A DNA stretch of 64,000 nucleotides from Actinobacteria bacterium IMCC26207 (GCA_001025035.1 LCZK01000008.1:124001-188000); one strand, 5' to 3'; positions 1-9,100 are shown, numbered from the stretch's first letter. The notes: generated by a model not told the origin, from the sequence alone. Program-made: numbers and translations.

Positions 1-350
1 GGGAAATACGGCGGCTGAATAAACGCCTTGACGGCCTCGGTCAGGGTGCAGTCCTCTTGACGCGGCCCATACACATTGAGTTGCGCACCCTCGCACAACA
101 TCGGGCTAAAAAACGGAACCCCCTGCACATGATCCCAATGCAGATGACTCACTAATGCTGTGCCTCGAAATGGCTGATCACAGGGAACCGTCATGCCAAA
201 AAACCGCAACCCGGTTCCAAGGTCCAACACGATGGGGTCCTGCCCCGGCGATTCAATGACCACGCAGGAGGTGTTGCCTCCGTAGCGCCTATTCGCGTCA
301 CTCGAACATGGGGTCGAACCGCGCACACCGTAAAACGTTACGTTCAACAC
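1..350 (-). CDS. MBL-fold metallo-hydrolase, N-terminal part (runs off window)
   Basis: Reading leftward from about 350, the minus strand encodes a metallo-beta-lactamase-fold N-terminus: NVTFYGVRGSTP, then RYGGNTSCVVIE, VLDLGTGLRFFG and the metal-binding motif SHLHWDH. The GVRGSTP...RYGGNTSC start is typical of the phosphodiesterase-like branch of MBL hydrolases, which cleave phosphodiester or related bonds with a dinuclear metal centre. The coding frame is still open at position 1, so the C-terminal part, including the remaining metal ligands, is outside the window. GTG codons at 350 and 365 or a TTG at 347 could start it; an in-frame stop lies just upstream of 365. Family assignment is firm and substrate unknown. 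The 233 bp between this gene and the next one shows no clear signal. Confidence 0.85.
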   Translation of the reverse strand, partial: MLNVTFYGVRGSTPCSSDANRRYGGNTSCVVIESPGQDPIVLDLGTGLRFFGMTVPCDQPFRGTALVSHLHWDHVQGVPFFSPMLCEGAQLNVYGPRQEDCTLTEAVKAFIQPPYF

Positions 351-583
351 CGAGCTAGCACCCACGGCTCAAAATGTAGTGACCCATAACGCTCCTGAAG
401 CAGTTCAACAAGCAACCTGAGAAGTGGATGACCCCATACGAGAGGTACCCAAACGCAGACATCCAAACCAGATAGCAGACAGTAGGTGAACAAGTAGTAC
501 AAGCACACCTATATGTGACTGAAGTCTCTAGTGGTCGTTCCTGAAGGCACCAAGAAACCTCGCCCAGTTACTAAGGTCTCCCC

Positions 584-1528
584 ATGACGCCTCCCACCGA
601 CTCAGTTGAGCCTCTTGCAAGCGCTGCCGCACAGGAGACTGCGAAAATGCTTGGCTTGGAATTCGCATCCGTGAAGTTGCCCGAGAATGGCCTCGAGGTT
701 GCGTACCTTGCTGCAGGCTCAGGCCCACTCGCACTCTGCCTGCACGGGTACCCGGACTCGGCGTGGACTTGGCGCTACCTTTTGCCAGCCCTAGCAGCAG
801 CGGGGTACCGAGCTGTCGCGCCGTTTAGCCGCGGCTACGCACCAACCACCTTGGCTGCCGATGACAACTATCAGTCCGGAGTGTTGGGTGTAGACGCCAA
901 CTGTTTGCACCGTGCACTCGGTGCAGACAGCAGCGCAGTTGTCATCGGCCACGACTGGGGTGCAATGGGCGCATACTCAGCCGCCACACTCGAACCTGAA
1001 CTCTGGCGTCGAGTAGTCACCGCAGCAGTTCCCCCAGGACCTGTCATGGCTCAAGCATTCTTCACCTACGACCAGCTTCGCCTGAGCTGGTACATGTTCT
1101 TCCAGCTCAATCCCCTGTCCGACATGATGATTCCAATGAATGAGTTCGAGTTCATCACTCGCTTATGGCAGGACTGGTCTCCCGGCTACGACTGCGCAGA
1201 GGACGTCGCCTACTTCGCATCCTGCATGCCAACTCCGGAACACGTCGCGGCAGCACTTGGCTACTACCGCCAGACCCTGCAATCAGAGCTTCAGGACCCG
1301 GCCCTAGCTCAGGCTCAGGCTGCAGTTTTTGAACTCCCCCCGCAACCGCTGCTCTACCTGCATGGGCAGACCGATGGGTGCATGGCACCCGCCCTTGCCG
1401 GTACCACAGGCGATTACCTCAACGTAGAGGGCAGCCGGGCAGTGATGATTGAAAATGCGGGGCATTTTCTTCAACTTGAACAGCCAGCCGAAGTGAACGC
1501 AGAGATTCTGGCTTTCCTCGCGAAGTAA
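584..1528 (+). CDS. alpha/beta-hydrolase (epoxide hydrolase / haloalkane dehalogenase type)
   Basis: A 314-residue alpha/beta-hydrolase. The oxyanion-hole segment is LHGYPDSAWTWR, the nucleophile elbow is GHDWGAMG with an Asp nucleophile, a candidate acid is Asp in LHGQTDG, and the catalytic His is in ENAGHFLQLEQP. An Asp nucleophile in GHDWG points to the epoxide hydrolase, haloalkane dehalogenase and fluoroacetate dehalogenase branch rather than to Ser esterases. No signal peptide or membrane segment is seen, so it should act in the cytoplasm on a small hydrophobic substrate. It is transcribed alone on the plus strand and is convergent with the threonine aldolase gene, whose stop lies 7 bp beyond its own. 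The exact substrate cannot be read from the sequence. Confidence 0.88.
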   Translation: MTPPTDSVEPLASAAAQETAKMLGLEFASVKLPENGLEVAYLAAGSGPLALCLHGYPDSAWTWRYLLPALAAAGYRAVAPFSRGYAPTTLAADDNYQSGVLGVDANCLHRALGADSSAVVIGHDWGAMGAYSAATLEPELWRRVVTAAVPPGPVMAQAFFTYDQLRLSWYMFFQLNPLSDMMIPMNEFEFITRLWQDWSPGYDCAEDVAYFASCMPTPEHVAAALGYYRQTLQSELQDPALAQAQAAVFELPPQPLLYLHGQTDGCMAPALAGTTGDYLNVEGSRAVMIENAGHFLQLEQPAEVNAEILAFLAK

Positions 1529-1535
1529 GCCAGAA

Positions 1536-2624
1536 TCAGGTTGGGTGGCCGCCCGCCAGAATCTGAGCAATTCCAGAGCTGAAGGCGCCAACATCTTTAG
1601 GCGTGGTGTCATAGCTACAGACCCACCGCACCAGGTCCTGCTCTTGATCCCACACATAAAACGGAGACCACGCAATGATTGGCTCAAGGGACCACGCTGG
1701 CAAGGTCGCAAACACTGAATTGACCTGCGGTGAGCGATGCAGTTCAACTCCTGGAATATCAGCAACCTGTTGAGCAAGCAGTTCTGCCATTGCATTCGCA
1801 TGACCAGCGTTACGCAACCACAAGTTGCCGTCTAGCAGGGCAGAGAACTGGGCCGCGATGTAGCGCATCTTTGACGGCAGTTGTGCGGCCTGCTTTCGGA
1901 CGAACCGAGCATGCTCCGCCAACTCGGGCTGCAAAAAAACCACAGACTCTCCAAACATCATGCCGTTCTTCGTACCGCCAAACGTAACGACATCCACCCC
2001 TGTCTCGACCAGCATCGTTGCAGCTGTGCATCCGGCAGCTGCGACTGCATTGGCAATTCTCGCTCCGTCTAGGTGCAACAGCAGACCGGCTCCGTGGCAG
2101 GTATCTGCAAGCTCACCAATCTCTTCTGCCGAATACAAGGTGCCCAGTTCGGTGGACTGAGTGATCGAGACCACCCTCGGCTGAACATGGTGCTCATCAC
2201 CAAGGCCATGCAACTGCCCGTGAATCTGCTCTGGCATGAGCTTGCCGTCTTCAGATGGCAGGTCAATCAGCTTGCAGCCAAGAAAGCGTTCAGCAGCACC
2301 GCATTCGTCTACGGCAATATGGGCTGATTCGGTGCAGATCACTGCCTGCCAAGGCCGCAACAAGCACTGCAGTCCCACCAGGTTTGCTCCGGTTCCACCA
2401 AAGGTGAATGCAATCTCAACGCGCTGTTCGAAGAGATCTTCGAACAGTTCTTGCGCTTGGCGAGTCCACGGATCTTGTCCGTAGGCCAGTGCATGGCCGG
2501 CATTTGCGCTCTGTAAGGCCTCCATCACTTGGGGGTGAACCCCAGAAGCATTGTCGCTCGCAAATAATCTCTCGGGCGGGGAAGGAACCGCACCCGGTGC
2601 AGTTTCGGAAAAGTCATCAGGCAT
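1536..2624 (-). CDS. ltaE: low-specificity L-threonine aldolase (PLP enzyme)
   Basis: About 362 residues of the beta-eliminating lyase/threonine aldolase family, fold type I PLP enzymes that split L-threonine or allo-threonine into glycine and acetaldehyde. The opening FASDNASGVHPQV, the segment FGGTGANLVGLQ, the LHLDGARIANA block carrying the cofactor Asp, and the Schiff-base Lys in FGGTKNGM are all visible. I take the ATG at 2624 (MPDDFSE). The longer reading back to 2705 adds 27 residues unlike the family and would run into the divergent yibE/F start. The 80 bp up to 2705 therefore hold both promoters. No strong Shine-Dalgarno is seen, so the message may be leaderless or have a short leader. 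Confidence 0.9.
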   Translation of the reverse strand: MPDDFSETAPGAVPSPPERLFASDNASGVHPQVMEALQSANAGHALAYGQDPWTRQAQELFEDLFEQRVEIAFTFGGTGANLVGLQCLLRPWQAVICTESAHIAVDECGAAERFLGCKLIDLPSEDGKLMPEQIHGQLHGLGDEHHVQPRVVSITQSTELGTLYSAEEIGELADTCHGAGLLLHLDGARIANAVAAAGCTAATMLVETGVDVVTFGGTKNGMMFGESVVFLQPELAEHARFVRKQAAQLPSKMRYIAAQFSALLDGNLWLRNAGHANAMAELLAQQVADIPGVELHRSPQVNSVFATLPAWSLEPIIAWSPFYVWDQEQDLVRWVCSYDTTPKDVGAFSSGIAQILAGGHPT

Positions 2625-2704
2625 AGGAGAGACCGTAGCCAACCTTCGAAACTTTGCAGCCGGGTGACCCACCTGCTGACTGCAATGTAGAAGAATGACC
2701 AGCA

Positions 2705-3931
2705 ATGAAGACCGCTGAACAGACCCAAAAATGGGTAACCCGAGCGATCATTGCTGTCTCGATTTTGACCCTCCTAGGCCTTGGATTGCTCTGGCCGCGG
2801 GGGGAAGCGCCCGACCTTGGTAATCAGCCCTCTGAGTTTGTTGATGCAACAGTCACCAAGGCTGTTCGCACCACCTGCGATGCAATTGAAGCCAACGCCT
2901 TAGCCGGATGCCAAGAGGTCTCGGTCGAAATCACCTCAGGGAAGAATGCTGGTGACACCGGCGTGTTTCTGATTCGAGATACCGACTTTCGAATCCCGCA
3001 GATGAAGGGTGGCGAGCAGGTCGTGCTGCTCGACGTTGCTACAAGTCCGGTGCCCTACCGCTACTCGTTCTCAGACTTCCAGCGCAGCACCCCCATGTGG
3101 TGGCTGCTCTTGCTCTTTGTCGCAGCCGTGATCTTTGTCGGAAGATGGCAAGGGGTACGCGCTCTGATCGGCCTGGCCGCAAGCGGGCTGATTCTGGTGG
3201 CCTTCATCGTGCCCTCGCTACTTCGCAACGAATCAGCCGTCCTAGTGGCCCTGGTCGGAACCGTCGCCATTGCCTACGTTGCGCTGTACTTAGCCCATGG
3301 AGTGAACACTGCAACGACGGTTGCGCTCGCAGGCACGCTGTTGAGTTTGGTTCTGATCGTCGGCCTTGCCCTTGTCGCAGCTGAGCTCTGCAATTTGTCT
3401 GGCCTAGCTAGTGAGGATGCGCAAGTACTCCGCGTGACTGCTTCTGCACTTGACCTTCGTGGCCTGTTAGTTGCGGGCATTGTGGTTGGCGCTCTTGGGG
3501 TGCTCGACGATGTCACGGTGACTCAGGTGTCGACTGTGTCTGCGCTACGAAGAGCCAATCCGAAGATGAGCAGAGTTGTGCTGTACCGAGAAGCCATAAC
3601 TGTGGGACGCGATCACGTGGCGTCGACAGTCAACACGCTGGTGCTTGCATATGCAGGTGCTGCGCTTCCCCTGGTGCTGCTCTTTAGCCAAGGCAACAAG
3701 TCCATTGGCCGCATTCTGAGTAGCGAGATTGTGGCTATGGAGATAGTGCGGATGTTGGTGGGATCAATCGGATTGGTCATCTCGGTTCCGATTACCACGG
3801 CTTTGGCCGCTGCAGTGCTGACTGGACGGGAACAAATCCACGCAGGACATAACCACGGCGGGCCGGACCCAACGCCAACAGAGAGCCCCGCAAACTGGGA
3901 TGATTTCGGTCCGCAGGATCACGCAATCTGA
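2705..3931 (+). CDS. YibE/F family multi-spanning membrane protein
   Basis: A 408-residue integral membrane protein of the YibE/YibF family. One N-terminal transmembrane segment (about residues 14-30) precedes an extracytoplasmic region of roughly 100 residues, followed by six or seven hydrophobic segments from residue 130 onward. The family-typical stretch GALGVLDDVTVTQVSTVSALRRANP and the short polar His-rich tail (EQIHAGHNHGG) are present. The biochemical role of YibE/F proteins is not established; they are often proposed as exporters or permeases. The tail could bind metal, but that is inference. The gene is monocistronic and convergent with the hemolysin III gene. Confidence 0.85.
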   Translation: MKTAEQTQKWVTRAIIAVSILTLLGLGLLWPRGEAPDLGNQPSEFVDATVTKAVRTTCDAIEANALAGCQEVSVEITSGKNAGDTGVFLIRDTDFRIPQMKGGEQVVLLDVATSPVPYRYSFSDFQRSTPMWWLLLLFVAAVIFVGRWQGVRALIGLAASGLILVAFIVPSLLRNESAVLVALVGTVAIAYVALYLAHGVNTATTVALAGTLLSLVLIVGLALVAAELCNLSGLASEDAQVLRVTASALDLRGLLVAGIVVGALGVLDDVTVTQVSTVSALRRANPKMSRVVLYREAITVGRDHVASTVNTLVLAYAGAALPLVLLFSQGNKSIGRILSSEIVAMEIVRMLVGSIGLVISVPITTALAAAVLTGREQIHAGHNHGGPDPTPTESPANWDDFGPQDHAI

Positions 3932-3936
3932 GGAGT

Positions 3937-3957
3937 CAACGCTCAAACATTGCGTTG
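3937..3957. terminator. short hairpin between convergent genes
   Basis: CAACGC and GCGTTG form a perfect 6-bp stem with a 9-nt loop in the 37-bp gap between the convergent yibE/F and hemolysin III genes. There is no T-tract, so it is at best a weak bidirectional terminator. Confidence 0.3.
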
Positions 3958-3968
3958 GCCAGCAATCG

Positions 3969-4712
3969 TTAGGCCAGCATCGTTGCGATAAGCGCAAAGT
4001 GACATGAGCCTGCAGCGATCGTCATGGAGTGCCAGACCTCGTGATAGCCAAACTTGTCAGGGCTCGGGTCTGGTCGATGCTTGCCAAGAACCACTGCACC
4101 CAAGGTGTACAGCAGTCCGCCCGCTGCTAGCAGCAGTAACTGCACCCAGCTCAGATTCATGATCAGCACGGGCAAAGTAAGAACCGCTGCCCAGCCCATC
4201 ACGATGTAGAGCCAAGACCCACTCGGGCCGTTATCAAGTCCCAGCCGAATCATCTTCATCGTGATACCGGCAAGCGCAGCCGTCCAGATCAGGACCAGCA
4301 TGGGAATTCCCCAAATCTTCGGCAAAATCAGCAGACAAATCGGGGTGTAGGTCCCTGCTATCAACACGTAAATCATGGAGTGGTCAGCCCGACGAAACCA
4401 CAGCACTGAGGTAGCCGAGCGGGCAAGCCTGTGATAGCTGGCACTGGTTGCGTAGAGGCCAGCAAGACTGGCCCAGTACACCAGCACGGCGACTCGTGCC
4501 GCAGTGGTTTGCGCCAGGCTCAAGAGGTAGAGGCCTGCCGGAATCACGGCCAGAAAAGCTGCCGCATGCAGCCATCCTCGCCAGAGTGGCCGGTGGCCGT
4601 ATGCGTCAACTTTCCCCGTGGCGCTCTCTGCGTCCGCACCGCCCGCCAATACCTGCGGATCCGAACTGTCTGGTTCTGCAGGCTCACCCTCCACTACCCC
4701 CATGCCCGTCAT
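3969..4712 (-). CDS. hemolysin III / PAQR family membrane protein (TrhA-like)
   Basis: A 247-residue protein of the hemolysin III (YqfA/TrhA, PAQR-related) family with about seven transmembrane segments. The first 40 residues are hydrophilic and acidic. The family markers are SASYHRL after TM2, FRRADHSMIYVLIAGTYTP, and a C-terminal EVWHSMTIAAGSCHF, which supply the conserved Ser/Asp/His set thought to form a metal-bound hydrolase-like centre. Bacterial members affect membrane lipid homeostasis; haemolysis is not implied here. The gene lies downstream of a strong hairpin that should separate it from the SHOCT gene, so it probably has its own promoter. Confidence 0.9.
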   Translation of the reverse strand: MTGMGVVEGEPAEPDSSDPQVLAGGADAESATGKVDAYGHRPLWRGWLHAAAFLAVIPAGLYLLSLAQTTAARVAVLVYWASLAGLYATSASYHRLARSATSVLWFRRADHSMIYVLIAGTYTPICLLILPKIWGIPMLVLIWTAALAGITMKMIRLGLDNGPSGSWLYIVMGWAAVLTLPVLIMNLSWVQLLLLAAGGLLYTLGAVVLGKHRPDPSPDKFGYHEVWHSMTIAAGSCHFALIATMLA

Positions 4713-4744
4713 GGTTTCAGGGTATCGGGAACCTAGACGCGAAA

Positions 4745-4782
4745 CTGCCCGCCTACTGATACAAGATCAAGTAGGCGGGCAG
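4745..4782 (-). terminator. 13-bp perfect stem-loop terminator
   Basis: CTGCCCGCCTACT (4745-4757) and AGTAGGCGGGCAG (4770-4782) are exact inverted repeats around a 12-nt loop. On the minus strand the hairpin begins 18 bp after the stop of the SHOCT gene and is followed by TTTCG, as expected for a Rho-independent terminator with a short U-run. Confidence 0.65.
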
Positions 4783-4800
4783 ATTCAATTGGCTTCAAAC

Positions 4801-5196
4801 TCAGGAAAGAATCTTGGCCTTCTGAGCATCAAACTCAGCATCGGTGAGCTTGCCACTGTCATGAAGTGCAGCAAGCTTGGTCAGCTGCTCAGCTGACGAC
4901 TCACTAGAGCCTGCAGTCTCTTTGACATATGCGGAGAACTGATCCTGTGATGCCTTGGCTGCAGCAACTTGGTGCTCCTGCATTTTGTGACCACGAGCGA
5001 GCAGGTAGACCAGAACGCCAAGGAACGGAACGATGACAATGAAAAGGAGCCAAAGAGCCTTTGCAAAGCCACCCATGTCGTGGCTGCGGAATACATCAAC
5101 GAGCACCGTGATGGCAATCCAGATCCAAAGGAAGAACAGGAAGAACCACATCATGGTGATAACAATCTGTAACAGCGGGTAATCGTATGCGAGCAA
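4801..5196 (-). CDS. small membrane protein with PLDc_N-like hairpin and C-terminal SHOCT domain
   Basis: About 131 residues from a TTG start at 5196, chosen because GGAGG lies 5 nt upstream. The reading could extend to 5277, but the extra 27 residues do not resemble relatives. Two transmembrane helices (around residues 6-28 and 40-62), with FRSHDMGGFAKALW between them, form the PLDc_N-type cardiolipin-synthase N-terminal hairpin. A charged, Ala-rich linker and a C-terminal SHOCT motif (LTKLAALHDSGKLTDAEFDAQKAKIL) follow. SHOCT segments usually accompany membrane or oligomerising proteins; the precise role is unknown. The gene ends at a strong terminator and is divergent from the FGE gene. 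Confidence 0.85.
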   Translation of the reverse strand: MLAYDYPLLQIVITMMWFFLFFLWIWIAITVLVDVFRSHDMGGFAKALWLLFIVIVPFLGVLVYLLARGHKMQEHQVAAAKASQDQFSAYVKETAGSSESSAEQLTKLAALHDSGKLTDAEFDAQKAKILS

Positions 5197-5375
5197 GACA
5201 GCCTCCAAAATTTGTTCTCGGCACGTGCCGAGAAGAGTCGTTGCCCCACTTAGTCCGCAGTGCAACTGCAACAACATAGTGCAGAACGGATTTCTATTGG
5301 CGGACCGCCCCTAGAGTTGTGATGGAGCTCCAGTCCCGAACGACTGAAGCTCCTCCCTCAGCAACCCGTGAGACG

Positions 5376-6365
5376 ATGACCAAACCCTGCTGCAGTCCCT
5401 CATCCAATGACCGCTCCGCCTCGGAACCGGGCGCGCCTGTTGGTTCGAACCAGGGCGTAGAACAAGAAAGATCTCCTGAGCGGCCGTTGCCAACTAGTTC
5501 TGGACCTTCTGCGAAACAAACCTTTGTTTCGATACCTGCCGGCAGCTTCTTTATGGGTTCTGAGGAATCGGCCTACCCAGCAGATGGGGAGGGTCCCGTC
5601 AGAGAGATTTCACTCAATGCTTTCGAGATCTCCCCAACTGTTGTAACTAACGCAGAGTTTGCCGAATTTGTTGCCGCTACTGCTTGGCTCACTGAGTCCG
5701 AGCGCGAGGACTCCTCGTTCGTGTTTGGGGGACTCTTACCAGATGACTTTCCACCCACGCAGGGGGTCGCCTCTGCGCCCTGGTGGAGACTTGTGCTGGG
5801 GGCCAACTGGCGACACCCAGAGGGGCCACAATCCACGATTGAGGACCGACAGGACCACCCGGTGGTGCATGTCACATGGGAAGACGCGAGGGCCTACTGC
5901 GAGTGGGTCGGGGCGCGACTGCCAACCGAGGCCGAATGGGAGTGCGCCGCTCGAGGCGGATTAGAGCAGATGCGCTACCCCTGGGGTGATGAGCGGGAAC
6001 CCGACGGCGAGCATCGCATGAACGTCTTCCAAGGGGAGTTCCCAGGCCACAACACTTCGGCTGACGGCTTTGCTGGAACTGCGCCCGCCGACGCCTTCGG
6101 CCCGAACGGGTACGGCCTCTTGAACACCTGCGGAAACGTCTGGGAGTGGTGCGCTGATTTCTTTGATCACCGGTTTCATCTCACTGCGCCTCCGGAGAAC
6201 CCTTCTGGGCCTCCCACGGGCACTCATCGAGTCATGCGTGGCGGTTCCTATCTCTGTCACGAGTCCTATTGCTGGCGGTACCGGGTCTCTGCTCGAAGTG
6301 CGAACACCCCGCAGAGCAGCGCCGGCAACATGGGGTTTCGTGTTGTTCGTGACATCAATCTTTAG
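5376..6365 (+). CDS. formylglycine-generating enzyme (sulfatase-activating)
   Basis: About 329 residues of the SUMF1/FGE family. FGEs use Cu(I) and O2 to oxidise the Cys of a CxPSR motif in type I sulfatases to formylglycine. Diagnostic parts are IPAGSFFMGS, the block HPVVHVTWEDARAYCEWVG, RLPTEAEWECAARGG, NTCGNVWEW, and near the C-terminus RGGSYLCHESYCWRYR with catalytic Cys about 294 and 299, spaced five apart as in mycobacterial FGE. This separates it from non-catalytic FGE-sulfatase-like proteins. The chosen ATG gives MTKPCCSPSS at the N-terminus; GTG 5319 and ATG 5322 are alternatives adding 18-19 unconserved residues. A CVPSR sulfatase lies in the same window (49152-51803) and is the obvious client. 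Confidence 0.92.
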   Translation: MTKPCCSPSSNDRSASEPGAPVGSNQGVEQERSPERPLPTSSGPSAKQTFVSIPAGSFFMGSEESAYPADGEGPVREISLNAFEISPTVVTNAEFAEFVAATAWLTESEREDSSFVFGGLLPDDFPPTQGVASAPWWRLVLGANWRHPEGPQSTIEDRQDHPVVHVTWEDARAYCEWVGARLPTEAEWECAARGGLEQMRYPWGDEREPDGEHRMNVFQGEFPGHNTSADGFAGTAPADAFGPNGYGLLNTCGNVWEWCADFFDHRFHLTAPPENPSGPPTGTHRVMRGGSYLCHESYCWRYRVSARSANTPQSSAGNMGFRVVRDINL

Positions 6366-6393
6366 AACTGCAGAAGTTCCGCAGTAGCTCGGC

Positions 6394-6921
6394 ATGAGTC
6401 CTAACATCTCGGATATGGGAATCTTGAACCGCTCAAAAAATGCAACGCACAAGTTTCAGATGCACGAAAGACTCATGAGCTTTGGTGACGATTCTTGGAT
6501 TGAGAATGAAGCCGGAGACAAGGTCTACAAATCGGACGGCAAGGCTATGCGCATGCGCAAAACCTTCATCTTGGAAGATGCTTCCGGAAAAAATATGGCC
6601 GAGATTAAAGAGCGGGTATTGAGCGTCCGGGACAAGATGTCTCTCAAGCTGCCCGACGGGCGCTCCGCAACAGTGCACAAGAAGCTCATCGGAATTCGCG
6701 ATCGCTACAAGATCGAAATGGATGGAGGAGACGATCTTCATGCCCACGGGAATATCGCCGATCATGAGTACGAGATCGAGCGCGATGGCGACACCATCGC
6801 AACGGTCTCGAAGAAGTGGTTCCGCGTACGCGATACCTACGGCATAGAAATCCTTGACGGCGAAGACGATGTCCTTCTCTTGGCTGTCACGATCTGCATT
6901 GACGCCCTCTCGGACGAGTAA
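6394..6921 (+). CDS. LURP-one-related (tubby-C-like) protein
   Basis: A 175-residue protein of the LURP-one-related/YxjI family. The characteristic alternation of short beta-strands is clear: MHERLMSFGDDSWIENEAGD, VYKSDGKAMRMRKTFILED, IKERVLSVRDKMSLKLPDGR, VHKKLIGIRDRYKIEM and VSKKWFRVRDTYGIEI. The fold is a 12-stranded barrel around a central helix, related to scramblase and tubby C-terminal domains, and is thought to bind lipids or to lie against the membrane; bacterial function is unknown. An internal ATG at 6415 could be the true start. It follows the FGE gene by 28 bp on the same strand and may share its transcript. Confidence 0.85.
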   Translation: MSPNISDMGILNRSKNATHKFQMHERLMSFGDDSWIENEAGDKVYKSDGKAMRMRKTFILEDASGKNMAEIKERVLSVRDKMSLKLPDGRSATVHKKLIGIRDRYKIEMDGGDDLHAHGNIADHEYEIERDGDTIATVSKKWFRVRDTYGIEILDGEDDVLLLAVTICIDALSDE

Positions 6922-6961
6922 GCATTATCGCGAGGCCAAGAGGAACCCTCATCTGCAGCGC

Positions 6962-9043
6962 TTAGCGGAGAACAGGAGTTGTCGAGCGCAGCACGAGCAC
7001 TGAATCCAGAACCCCGAGCGCAAGCTCGGTGGACTTCGGTGGGTTGATAACCACTTCACCAGTGCCCCCAAGCCGATAGCCCAGAGCAGTCTGATTCTGC
7101 AGCGAGGCAGCAGCTACGACGTGCGCAAACGTCTGCAGCGCCTCGGCCCCATAGGCAATGGCGGGTCGCAGTTCAGTTACACACCCCGACGGATCGAATA
7201 AGTCTCGAAATACCAAATCAAGTTCTTGACGCTCAGATAGCTGTGCAATCAGCAAACTCGTCAACTCCACACTAACGATGAAGTCATCGGCCCCAGTAGC
7301 CACGGCCAGTGGCGTATGTCGCTGCTCAAGCAATTCAGCAACAATCCTCACGTCGCCTAATTCATGGTTGTCGACAAGCTGGTTAAATGCCATCAGTGTC
7401 AGCAAGGTGCGAGCATCGGCATCATCGCTAGAGATTCGATCTCGATAGCCAAGGACAATGACCTCGTCGAAATGGCGTCGGACTGCATAGGCCGTCACCT
7501 CCTCGGGTCCGCCACGAAATGCAGCGACTTCTATCTGTACATTGTTCACCGAGATCGATGGCTCGATCTGCTCAACCTCGACCTGATCTGGGTCCGCGAT
7601 AATTTCAATGACAGTTTCTGGGCTGAGGAACTCGTCTAGCTCTGCAAGTACTCGCGGGCCTAACACGCTCCAACCAACAACCAGAATTCTGGTTGGCCCG
7701 GCCGTTTCTGGAAGTGTCAGAACTGCTGGAACATCAGGAGCGGCCCGGAATCCGCCGCACAGGAACGTGGAGTCATCCGATGCAATGCCGATGAGTTCGT
7801 CTTGCTCATGCAAAACGGTCTCGGGGGCCGGATTTAGCTCCACGACTCCGTCCTGGGTAAGGCGTCCCATGATTGCACTGTCTTCAAATGCGAGTTGCGC
7901 CTCGGCAAAGGTGCGCCCAGCGACCTCGGGGAATCGGCTGAAGTAGACCTCATCACCATCGAAGTCCAACAGTTCACGAAACACCGTACTCAGTCCGCGT
8001 TGGCGACAGGCCTGAGCAGTCAATTCGGCCACGATCTGATCAGAGTTGACCGTGACCACTCGGGAGCCAAATAGGGAGCGGATTGATGTTTCCGTTGACT
8101 CCGAATTCGTCTCCACAACCAGGTGAGCGTTCTCGAAAGCAGGATCGATGGATCGCACCGCAAGCAACGTCTTGATCACCGTCGAATCGTTCTCGTCCAC
8201 CACGATGATTGACCTGGCACCGCTGACGTTCACCAGATCAAGATCGGCGGGGAGATCAGTGTGACCTCGGCGACAGACAAGTCGAGTTGTTAAGAAATCC
8301 GGCACGTGATCGCGCAACTCCTCTTCCATCACGGACTTCTCTTCGTTTGCAAGTACGACCACTACCCCGCGTCGAAGGCTCTCATTGGCTAAGACCAGTT
8401 CGCTGACGATTACTGGCACACGACTTGACCACCCCAGAATCAGAGTGTGGTTCGTCTCCAACACCGTGCTGCGACCCTTGCGAAGTCCATCAACACGCTG
8501 ATCCACAGAGTTGGCGATGAGTCCGATCAGGCTGCCAGCCAGAAAAATTCCAGCAAAAGTGATTGCCAAACCCAGCATTCGGGTTGGCCAACTGCTGTCT
8601 CCGGCAAATGTTCCGGCATCAACAACGCGGAGCATGGCCTGCCAGAACGCTTCACCGAAACCCAGGCGAGCCCCCCCATTCACTCCGACCAAACCCAAAA
8701 AGGTCATCAGTAGCGCAGCCAGCAGAATCACTAACAGAGTCAGCAGACCTAGCCAACCAATGACCACTGATGGGCCCCGGGAAAGACCGGTATCGAACAT
8801 GTAACGAAGCCGCGCTCCGATGCCTGCCGGCTGAGTCGATCCGCTAGTTGCCGAGGCTGCAGCGCCGGTCGTTGAGGCAGCCGAACTTGTGGCTCGGGTG
8901 GCACTTTGCTCGCCGCGGCCACGCCGGTTCACTGCTTTACCCTGCCGGCGCGGAGGCCTAGCAGGTGGGTTCGACACTGGCTTTGCGGCAGCTGGCTGTG
9001 ACTGCTCTGACGGATTCACATAACTCCTTGGGGATGGGAGCAC
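6962..9043 (-). CDS. CASTOR/POLLUX-like ion channel with tandem RCK-type domains
   Basis: A 693-residue protein. Residues 1-80 are low-complexity, basic and Ser/Ala/Thr-rich. Two transmembrane helices (about 93-118 and 152-180) flank a pore-loop-like segment, followed by NSVDQRVDGLRKGRS and two Rossmann-type regulatory domains. The first begins NHTLILGWSSRVPVIVSEL and the second RILVVGWSVLGPRVLAELDEF. This order matches the CASTOR/POLLUX (DMI1/SYM8) family of cation channels, which have RCK-like gating rings. It probably conducts K+ or another cation across the cytoplasmic membrane under nucleotide or ion control; selectivity is not deducible because no canonical GYG filter is present. It is monocistronic, on the minus strand. 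Confidence 0.85.
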   Translation of the reverse strand: MLPSPRSYVNPSEQSQPAAAKPVSNPPARPPRRQGKAVNRRGRGEQSATRATSSAASTTGAAASATSGSTQPAGIGARLRYMFDTGLSRGPSVVIGWLGLLTLLVILLAALLMTFLGLVGVNGGARLGFGEAFWQAMLRVVDAGTFAGDSSWPTRMLGLAITFAGIFLAGSLIGLIANSVDQRVDGLRKGRSTVLETNHTLILGWSSRVPVIVSELVLANESLRRGVVVVLANEEKSVMEEELRDHVPDFLTTRLVCRRGHTDLPADLDLVNVSGARSIIVVDENDSTVIKTLLAVRSIDPAFENAHLVVETNSESTETSIRSLFGSRVVTVNSDQIVAELTAQACRQRGLSTVFRELLDFDGDEVYFSRFPEVAGRTFAEAQLAFEDSAIMGRLTQDGVVELNPAPETVLHEQDELIGIASDDSTFLCGGFRAAPDVPAVLTLPETAGPTRILVVGWSVLGPRVLAELDEFLSPETVIEIIADPDQVEVEQIEPSISVNNVQIEVAAFRGGPEEVTAYAVRRHFDEVIVLGYRDRISSDDADARTLLTLMAFNQLVDNHELGDVRIVAELLEQRHTPLAVATGADDFIVSVELTSLLIAQLSERQELDLVFRDLFDPSGCVTELRPAIAYGAEALQTFAHVVAAASLQNQTALGYRLGGTGEVVINPPKSTELALGVLDSVLVLRSTTPVLR

Positions 9044-9100
9044 TAGGTGGTGCGCTCTGAACCCGCACCCGTCACATTACCGGCCTGCACCACCCAAACC

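Noticed and set aside
1304-1801. Minus-strand frame of 165 codons opposite the hydrolase end and aldolase end
   Set aside because: It overlaps two well-supported genes in shadow frames and has no domain.
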